Positions 56,511-64,000 of a stretch of 64,000 nucleotides of DNA are shown piece after piece. The position numbers were made by a program, and so were the translations under genes. Positions within the stretch are counted from its first letter, which is position 1, and the number at the start of each line of letters is the position of its first letter. The notes beneath the pieces are model-generated. The model saw only the letters and a list, made by a program, of their open reading frames with translations, had not been told where the DNA came from and did no database searches. Origin of the DNA: Sipunculus nudus (lineage: Eukaryota; Annelida; Sipuncula; Golfingiida; Sipunculidae); contig CM049309.1 of the NCBI GenBank assembly GCA_026874595.1, forward strand, positions 4,066,076 to 4,130,075. Reading direction: 5' to 3'.

Positions 56511-57215
56511 ATATTTGACCTAATTTTAGGTTTTCTTGAGAGATGTAACCTGGAGCTATCTTAATGTCAGCGCGATGACATTCTTGGATTAAACAGTTAC
56601 AGTTTGTGTCCTGCTAATGGAGAGCTAGGCGGCCAAATTAAATGATGAAAAAGACCAACTGATCCAGTTTCATAGACGAACTTTGGTATAACTAATAGCA
56701 TGTCAGTTTTCAGACCGGTAGGTCCAACATTTGTTTAATGGACAGACAGACGGACAAGGAATCATCACTACAGACCAGCTGACTATAGCGAACTGACCTA
56801 TAGAGAGATTTGCCTTTCTCTGCTACATCTCATCTGTCATCTAAATGTTAGGAAAGTTTAAACTGTCATTTATTTAAGAGGTTTAGAATTTTAATGATAC
56901 AATAACCCAAACTAATACAAAAATTAGTTCACACTTTTATCATAAAAAAGTAACAAAGCATGATAATGTCAACAACTATAATGACACTATACAACATAAG
57001 ACAAATAATGAGTTACTATATTGAGAGGGTTAAAAATGTCTGAACTTCTTATTTATTATCTTTAACATACCACTGAATTATTGAAGAATTGTAACACTAT
57101 GATTTTACAGAATAACTCATAAAACATATCTCATCAAATCACAACCTGATCTTCATAAATTTAAAACAATAACATCAAGAGTTCCCAAGGTTGCTTCTTG
57201 AACTTCCTGAATCAT
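56511..57215. other. repeat tail and AT-rich sequence
   Basis: A GGACAGACAGACGGACAAGG tail with GACCAGCTGACTATAGCGAACTG (56741-56800) marks the end of a decayed hairpin-ended repeat. The remainder is AT-rich with no gene seen. Confidence 0.45.
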
Positions 57216-57372
57216 ATAGAGTGATACCTGTGTTATAAGACCACCCATGGTACTGGCCACAAGTGGTTTTAGTTAAGAGGTGGGCTTATTAGACAGTAAG
57301 TTGTAGTCAATGTAATGTCTTTGGTTAATTCAAAGATAGGTGGTCTTTCTTAACCAGGATCTACTGTATATA
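57216..57372. mobile_element. diverged MITE, AAGACCACC type
   Basis: Left end AGTGATACCTGTGTTATAAG followed by ACCACCC. The right end read in reverse is CAGTAGATCCTGGTTAAGAA followed by AGACCACC. TATA flanks both sides. It belongs to the same broad group as the MITE at 12105 and has no coding capacity. Confidence 0.6.
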
Positions 57373-57673
57373 TTACTGTTCTCTGAAAGGTAATGTCCAA
57401 ATAATAAAAAGAGATGTGGTTTGAAAAAGAAGCTGGATGTTACACCTGGTTCATACTGAACATTAGTATTTTTTATTTTGGTTTATCTTGTGGGATTTTG
57501 TAATAAAATTAGGGAAGTAATATTTTTTTTATCTCACTGCAGATATTACTATGCTTTTATCATGTCGTTAGTTGTACTGAAGTGAAACCAGCCCGCCCTC
57601 ACAAAGACAGATCATAAGTTATATCATTCAAAGACTAAGCTCTGTGGAGTTTCATGTCATGAGCTCAGGATAA

Positions 57674-57919
57674 AGCTGTGTTTCCACTTGTCTGGATAAG
57701 GATACGGACACGGATACATTTAGCATTTCCACTTGTATGTTCAGGATGGCCATACAGCTAAAGTAGAGGGACAGGGAACCGTACAGGGAGAACTGTGAAA
57801 CCCCCATATATGGCGCCGTATGCAGCGCCTGTCCGTGTCTGTACAAGTAGAAACACTCCTTATATATTATCATATTTTTCCCCGGCTATATCTGTCTCCA
57901 GACAAGTGGAAACACAGCT
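57674..57919. mobile_element. 246-bp MITE with perfect 23-bp inverted ends and TAA target duplication
   Basis: The terminal inverted repeats 57674-57696 and 57897-57919 are exact reverse complements (AGCTGTGTTTCCACTTG...). TAA at 57671-57673 and 57920-57922 is a 3-bp target duplication, typical of PIF/Harbinger-type elements. Sub-terminal copies of TTCCACTTGT and ACAAGTAGAAAC lie inside. A GGCGCC is present near the middle. No transposase; it would depend on one elsewhere. Confidence 0.88.
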
Positions 57920-58225
57920 TAAGGTAGTTTCATATTATTAGGTTCTGTTCTTCAGTGGGGTACCCACTGAAATTTGGGTATATTTTCATAAATTGGCAAG
58001 GCAGTTCCAAAAGTTAAGCAGGAATTAATGAATAAATTAATGAATGAATGAGAGTAACTAGCATTAACCCAAACCATATACATGTACTGCAAAATATTCT
58101 AATGATTCAATAAAATCAATAAATGAGAAAACTTGTTTATACAACATCTCAACTCCATTGATGAAGATCACACCACTACTGCTCAGTAAACATTATTCAG
58201 ATGTAACTGAAATGCTTCTCATTGA

Positions 58226-58351
58226 GACACAGAAGTGCTACTTTTCAATGTTCTCCTGTTTGGCTGATGTAACACATTCCTTCAAAAACCCTTCCACATC
58301 TGCCTGTTCCAGGTCCAAATCCATGAATTTAGTCACTATCATTTTGCTCCT
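58226..58351 (-). CDS. candidate terminal exon of an unknown gene
   Basis: On the minus strand TTTCTTTTTTCACTCCTCAG is a strong acceptor. It is followed by an open frame reading MIVTKFMDLDLEQADVEGFL, KECVTSAKQENIEK and a stop. The amphipathic, charged composition and the acceptor make it look like a real last exon. I do not recognise the protein and found no upstream exon in the repeats at higher coordinates. Confidence 0.4.
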
Positions 58352-58680
58352 GAGGAGTGAAAAAAGAAAGATATTTTAAACAAAATTATGCCTGTATGAA
58401 CTTGACAACAAGTACAAGTATTCCTTGTGAAAATATGCATTTTCCCCAAATGACTCTACCTGGGGGTTTAACCATAATTTTGACATGCGACCTGTGACAT
58501 TCATATCTATTGTGTACAAAAATGGCAGCTCCATGAGAAATTCCTGGTTTTGGGAAACTGAGAGGAAACAAGTGACCCAGGGGTCATGACGCTCAGCTGA
58601 CCAGGAAGTCATTGACAAAGTAATTTTATCATCTGAATGTCAAATTTGAATGAAATACTTTTTCCAAACTTGACCTTTTG
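58352..58680. other. no gene seen
   Basis: Would be intron of the preceding gene if that exon is real. Nothing recognisable. Confidence 0.45.
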
Positions 58681-61600
58681 TATAAAATCATCCAATATTC
58701 ATTGGGGTACTATGGAGCTCTGTAGCATGAAGGATATGGGTAACAGACACCTATTTTCAAGGTTTACAAGATGACTTTTCAGGGGTCTCCCAGCATGTCA
58801 AAAAATAAAATTCTAGGTCCAGTTATTATGATTTGTGCCCTGTTAACAAATCCAAATGTTTATTCTGGGGGGTATTTCAAAGCTGCATAGGATGAAGGTT
58901 ATGGGTAACAGAGATGTAATTTTAGGTGCACAAGGAGACTTTTCAGGGGCCTCCCAGCATATCAAGTAAGGAGATTCTAGGTCAAGTCATTATAATTTGT
59001 GCTCTGTTAACAGAAGACCAAATCTTTATTCTGGGGAGTACTTCAGAGCCCCAGAGCATGAAGGATATGGGTAACAGGGACCTTATTTCGGGTTTCCATG
59101 TAGACCTTTTATGGGCTTCCCTGGAGGTGAGGACAGAAGATTCTAGGTCCAGTCATTATGATTTGTGCCCTGTTAATATATGACCAAATCTTTATTCTGG
59201 GGGGTACTTCAGAGCCCCATAGCTCACAGAATATGGGTAACAGGGACCTTATTTCGCGTTTCCATGTAGACCTTTTATGGGCTTCCCTGGAGGTGAGGAC
59301 AGAAGATTCTAGGTCCAGTCATTATGATTTGTGCCCTGTTTATAGATGACCAAATGTTTAAAGATCACAAAAGTAGAGAAAAAAAATCGTAAAAAATAAA
59401 AAAAAGATAGGTGGTGCCACCAATCTTTAGAAATTGATGAAACACTCCATGATCAATATCCATGCAAAGAATCATGGTGATTAATGCATTAGTTGTTCAG
59501 ATACTTGAGCTTTTGTATTAAATTTTGCATTATTCTGGGGGGTACTTCAGAACCCCATAGCTCGAAGAATATAGGTCACAGTGACCTAACTTCAGGTTTA
59601 CAAGGAGAATTTCCATAGACCTCCCAGGATTTCAAGTAAGAAGATTCCCGGTCTAGCAGTTACGATTTGTGCCCTGTTAACAGACAGACGCCTGGATGGC
59701 CGGACGGACGGCGGACAAAAGGTGATCCCTACAGCTCAGATGACTTTCAGTCAGCTGAGCTAAAAATTGAAAAAATACAGGTGGCGCCACCAGAATGCAG
59801 AAACTGATGAAACATTTCATGATCAATATCCATGCAAAGAATCATGGTGATCAATATAATAATTGTTCAGATACTTGAGCTTTTGTATCAAATTTTCCAT
59901 TATTCTGGGGGGTACTTCGGAGCCCCATAGCTCAGAGGTTATGGGTAACAGAGACCTAATTTCAAGTTTTTAAGGAAACTTTTCATGGGCCTCTCAGCAT
60001 GTCAAGAGAGAAGATTCTAGGTCCCGTTGTTACGATTTGTGCCATGTTAACAGATGACCGCATCTTATGAGGTCTCAAAAATAGAGAAAAAAATTCGTAA
60101 AAATAAAAAAAATACAGGTGGCGCCACCATACTGCAGAAACTGATGACACATTCCATGATCAATATCCATGCAAAGAATCATGGTGATCACTGCAATAGT
60201 TGTTTAGATACTTGAGCTTTTGTATCAAATTGTCCATTATTCTGAGGGATACTTCAGATGACTTACAGTCAGCTGAGCTAAAAACACTTAATGGTCAATA
60301 TCCATGCAAAGAATCATGATGATCTCCGTATTAGTTGTTCAGATACTTCAGCTTTTGTATCAAATTGTCCATTATTCTGAGAGATACTTCAGAGTCCTAT
60401 AGCTTGAAGGATATGGGTAACAGAGACCTAATTTCAAGTTTCCACAGGCACTCTTCATGGGCCTCCTTGCATGACAAGAATGAAGTTTCTAGGTCCAGTT
60501 GTTGCAATTTGTACCCTCTTGATAGATAACACAGGTGGCGCCACCAGTCTGCAGGAAATGATGGAACATCTCATAATCAATATGTATGCCAAAAATCATG
60601 ACCATCAGTGATGTAGTTATTGAGATATTTAAGTTTTTGTATGAAATTTTTGACTACTCTGGGGGGTACTTTGGGGCCCCATAGCTCGAAGGATATGGGT
60701 AACAGAGACCTAATTTCTGGTTTCCATGGAGACTTTTCATAGGTCTTCTAGTGTGTTGAGAATGAAGATTCTAGGTCCAGTCGTTACTATTTGTGCCATG
60801 CTAACAGATGACAGCATCCTTAAAGGTCTCAAAAATAGAGGAAAAAAACGTAAAAAATCGAACGATACAGGTGGCGCCACCAGTCTGCAGGAACAGATGA
60901 CACATCTCATGATCAATAGTTATGCCACAAATCATGACCATCATTCAAGTAGTTAATGAGATATTGAAGTTTTTGTATGAAATTTTTTACTTTTCTTGGG
61001 GGTACTTTAGGGCTCCATAGCTCAAAGAATATGGGTAACAGAGACCTAATTTTGGTTTCCATGGAGACTTTTCATAGGTCTCTCAGTGTGTCGAGAATGA
61101 AGATTCTAGGTTCAGTCGTTACGATTTGTGCCTTGTTAACAGATGTTCACATTTTTAAAGGTCTCAAAAATAGAGGAAAAAATTGTAAAAAAATCAAACA
61201 ATACAGGTGGCGCCACAAGTCTGCAGGAACTGATGGAACATTTCATAATCAATATGTATGCCAAAAATCATGACCATCAGTGATGTAGTTATTGAGATAT
61301 TGAAGTTTTTGTATGAAATTTTTGACTACTCTGGGGGGGGGGGGTACTTTGGGGCCCCATAGCTCGAAGGATATGGTTAACAGAGACCTAATTTCTGGTT
61401 TCCAAGGATATTTTTCATGGACCTCTCAGTGTGTCAAGAATGAAGATTCTAGGTTCAGGCGTTACGATTTGTGCCATGCTAACAGATGACAGCATCCTTA
61501 AAGGTCTCAAAAATAGAGGAAAAAATCGTAAAAAATCGAACAATAAAGGTGGCACCACCAGTCTGCAGGAAGTGATGACACATCTCATGATCAATAGTTA

Positions 61601-62490
61601 TGCCACAAATCATGACCATCAGTCAAGGAGTTAATGAGATATTGAAGTTTTTGTATGAAATTTTTTACTTTTCTTGGGGGTACTTTGGGGCTCCATAGCT
61701 CGAAGAATATGGGCAACAGAGACCTAATTTCTGGTTTTCATGGAGACTTTTCATAGGTCTCTCAGTGTGTCAAGAATGAAGATTCTAGGTCCAGTCTTTA
61801 CGATTTGTGCCTTGTTAACAGATGTTTCCATTTTGAAAGGTCTCAAAAATAGAGAAAAATATTCGTAAAAAATTGAACGATACAGGTGGCGCCACCAGTC
61901 TGCAGGAAGTGATGGAACATCTCATGATCAATATGTATGCCAAAAATCATGACCATCAGTCAAGTATTTAATGAGATATTGAAGTTTTTGTTTGAAATTT
62001 TTTACTTTTCTGGGGGGTAGTTTGGGGCCCCATAGCTGGAAGGATATGGGTAACAGAGACCTAATTTCTGGTTTCCATGGAGACTTTTCATAGGTCTCTC
62101 AGTGTGTCGAGAATGAAGATTCTAAGTCCAGTCATTATGATTTGTGCCTTGTTAACAGATGTTCACATTTTTAAAGGTCTCAAAAATAGAGAAAAAAATT
62201 CGTAAAAAATCGAAAAATACAGGTGGCGCCACCAGTCTTCAGGAACTGATGGAACCTCTCATGATCAATATGTATGCCAAAAATCATGACCATCAGTCAA
62301 GTAGTTAATGAGATATTGAAGTTTTTGTATGAAATTTTGGACTTTTCTGGGGGGTACTTAAGGGCCCCATAGCTCGAAGGATATGGGTAACAGAGACCTA
62401 ATTTCTGGTTTCCAAGGAGATTTTTCATGGACCTCCCAGGATGTCAAGTAAGAAGATTCCAGTTCTAGCGGTTACGATTTGTGTCTGGTT

Positions 62491-62553
62491 AACAGACAGA
62501 CAGACGGACAGACAGACAGACGGACAGACAGACAGACGGACGACGGACAAAGA
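62491..62553. repeat. (CAGA/CGGA)n microsatellite
   Basis: Alternating CAGACAGACAGACGGA units before the terminal hairpin of the array. Confidence 0.9.
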
Positions 62554-62564
62554 GTGATCGCTAT

Positions 62565-62593
62565 AGCTCAGATGACTTTCAGTCAGCTGAGCT
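62565..62593. repeat. terminal hairpin of the repeat family
   Basis: A 29-bp near-perfect palindrome: AGCTCAG, an A bulge, TGACT, a TTC loop, AGTCA, a G bulge, CTGAGCT. AAAAA follows. Confidence 0.85.
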
Positions 62594-62599
62594 AAAAAC

Positions 62600-64000
62600 C
62601 TGTAAGGGTTCAATAAGAGCACATGGATACAACATAAATTTATTTTGAGGAAATCATCCAGGAGAAGTGCCATCTACAGAGAAAGACTGGAGGCAAGGGG
62701 AAGAGCACATTAACACTTTTTGGACCATGCCCAAAATCCCATATTTTAGTAGAATGTAAGTATAATTTGATTATGTATGTATTCCATATATTGTTGTATC
62801 TTGACTCACGGTTAAAGGGCCTCATTATTAAATGTATCACACACTGATTTAGATATACACATGAAACTGAATAATTTTTTTTATGAGGGACAAAAAACAA
62901 TGGTCAAGAAAGGAATAAATATAATGTACCTATTATTTCTTTCTTGAGACATTGATACCAGTTTTTATAACAAAACCATATATGAGTCAGTTACTAGTTA
63001 TCATGAAATATCCACTAATTAATTCATCAGAAATATTACCCAGAATAAGATATTTCACAATATTAAGATCAAGTAACTAGAATAAGGTCTGATGTAAAAG
63101 GGCTATATGATTAAATATATATATATGTATATATATATATATCAGTGTTGGAGGTCTCAGGCCCTGTCTTAGCCTCGAGGCCGGCCTCGAAGAAAGGTTT
63201 AGCTGGCCTCTGCCTCAGAAGGCCATGACTCAGATTCCGACTCGGCCTCAAGCCTTCAGGCCTCGGGGCAATTGGGTTCGAGGCCGCGCACGTTTGACCT
63301 TCTTAGAATGTACTCTGCTTGCATTTGTCAACAGGGTCATAATTTTAGGGGGCCCCTGGTCAATCACCCAATTTTTGGATCACTCCCTTGAAATGTGAAG
63401 GTGAAAGCTTGTTGAGCCCATAAAAATCTGCCTTCAGGTGCTAGAATAATAGCCCCTCTATTTTTAATCTCCCTCATTCTCCATGTAGATATTCTTAATT
63501 TCCATGATGAAAGGTATTACCCCGCGTAGCTGTTCATATAATTTGAGCCTTTTAAATAAGTCTGATTGTGCCTTCATACAAGGAAAGATAGGTAAACTCT
63601 CGTACGCCGGTGAGTGGAGAAAAATTGCTGGTTAACCACTCCAAAAGTTTCTCACTTGAGTGAAGAAGATCCATGAACTGACTTATTAACATGCGTGAAC
63701 TTTTTGAAAAATAGGTGAATCTCGTAAAAAAAAACATTGTGCAAAAAGAAATCGTTCTCGTTAGATCACAATTACAAACTAGAATATGGGTAGTCAACAA
63801 GCAACTACATGTATCCGCCGAAATCAGAGTGGGACGGGTGAAGTGAGGAAGGGATTGAGTGGCAAGAGGAAATAGAGTGAGGTGTGTTGCATATTAGCAT
63901 GGATGTCTGCAGCCCAAATGTGTATGTAGGTTGCGCCACCTACCACAAAATCCAGAAAGCTGTCAAAGTTGTATACATATGCAAAAAGTCAAACCGTCGC
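62600..64000. other. right edge, no gene supported
   Basis: Includes a TA microsatellite (about 63113-63142) and a GGCCTC-rich segment (63150-63300) with CGAGGCCGGCCTCG and many GGCCTC words, perhaps a transposon end. The 63550-63800 stretch has a minus-strand open frame but no recognisable motif or splice context. Confidence 0.4.

Larger units (their letters stand above)
58685..62600. repeat. tandem array of ~337-bp units with GGTGGCGCCACC
   Basis: About 14 unit starts marked by CTGGGGGGTACTT (58685, 58864, 59031, 59196, 59535, 59904, 60241, 60375, 60658, 60993, 61328, 61672, 62010, 62347). The right-hand five spacings are 335, 335, 344, 338 and 337. Each full unit reads CCCCATAGCTCGAAGGATAT, GGGTAACAGAGACCTAATTT, GATTCTAGGTCCAGTCGTTA, CGATTTGTGCC, AAGGTCTCAAAAATAG, CAGGTGGCGCCACCAGTCTG and AATCATGACCATCAGT. 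The first units are half-length. Ends with terminal hairpins occur at 59733-59761, 60252-60285 and 62565-62593, so several elements have been joined. Non-coding. Confidence 0.93.

Noticed and set aside
63260-63290. tRNA B box in GGGTTCGAGGCC
   Set aside because: There is no A box and no cloverleaf around it. It lies in a GGCCTC-rich repeat segment.
63552-63800. 82-codon minus-strand open frame near the right edge
   Set aside because: Protein-like in part, but I cannot match it to a family and see no splice sites. Too weak to annotate.

Overview
This window is nuclear DNA from an animal, most likely a mollusc and probably a bivalve. The support is a multi-exon cytosolic HSC70 gene with GT-AG introns, a C-type lectin exon, LTR and non-LTR retroelement remains, and dispersed repeats that end in a TCAGCTGAGCTAAAAA terminus or carry TGACCTTGACCTTTGACC runs. 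I know such repeats from molluscan genomes, but the species assignment is inference. The DNA is AT-rich and gene-poor, and well over half of it is identifiable repeat.

Layout. 1-1555: AT-rich flank. 1556-10455 (minus strand): an HSC70/HSP70 gene in six coding exons. It keeps its introns but carries a 1-nt deletion, a lost splice donor (GT to AT) and an altered C-terminal EEVD motif, so it is probably a recently inactivated copy. Its fourth intron holds a deleted Ty3/gypsy-type LTR retroelement (2929-6473) with a tRNA-Pro-like primer site. 11.6-12.4 kb: TA microsatellites and a MITE. 12.96-15.27 kb (minus): a decayed non-LTR retrotransposon with an RT YADD box. 16.3-17.5 kb and 33.9-34.7 kb: copies of a hairpin-ended repeat family that bracket the dominant feature, a 15.4-kb satellite (17777-33207). 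The satellite has about 130 units of 106-125 bp, each with a variable poly-C run, and higher-order duplications inside it.

35.6-36.9 kb: a palindrome-bearing minisatellite with G29 and C20 runs. 36.9-37.3 kb: a LINE endonuclease fragment. 37.9-39.2 kb: dispersed repeats and a perfect 42-bp palindrome. 41.6-44.8 kb and 53.5-55.0 kb: related repeats full of nuclear-receptor-like TGACCT half-sites. 47.5-48.6 kb: a minisatellite that appears to have grown out of an exon/5' splice-site junction. 49.3-50.8 kb: a 240-bp CpG-rich tandem array. 51.2 kb: a frameshifted C-type lectin exon. 55.8-56.5 kb: a LINE RT fragment on the plus strand. 57.2-57.9 kb: two MITEs, one with perfect 23-bp terminal repeats. 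58.2 kb (minus): a plausible terminal exon of an unidentified gene. 58.7-62.6 kb: a tandem array of about 337-bp units with a GGTGGCGCCACC palindrome.

The recognisable protein-coding material is almost all broken. No operon, CRISPR array or bacterial system is present. The points of biological interest are satellite evolution, which includes higher-order copies, strand-asymmetric C/G runs and a multiplied splice donor, and the lesions in the HSC70 copy. All homology statements come from recognition of family motifs by eye; no search was run.
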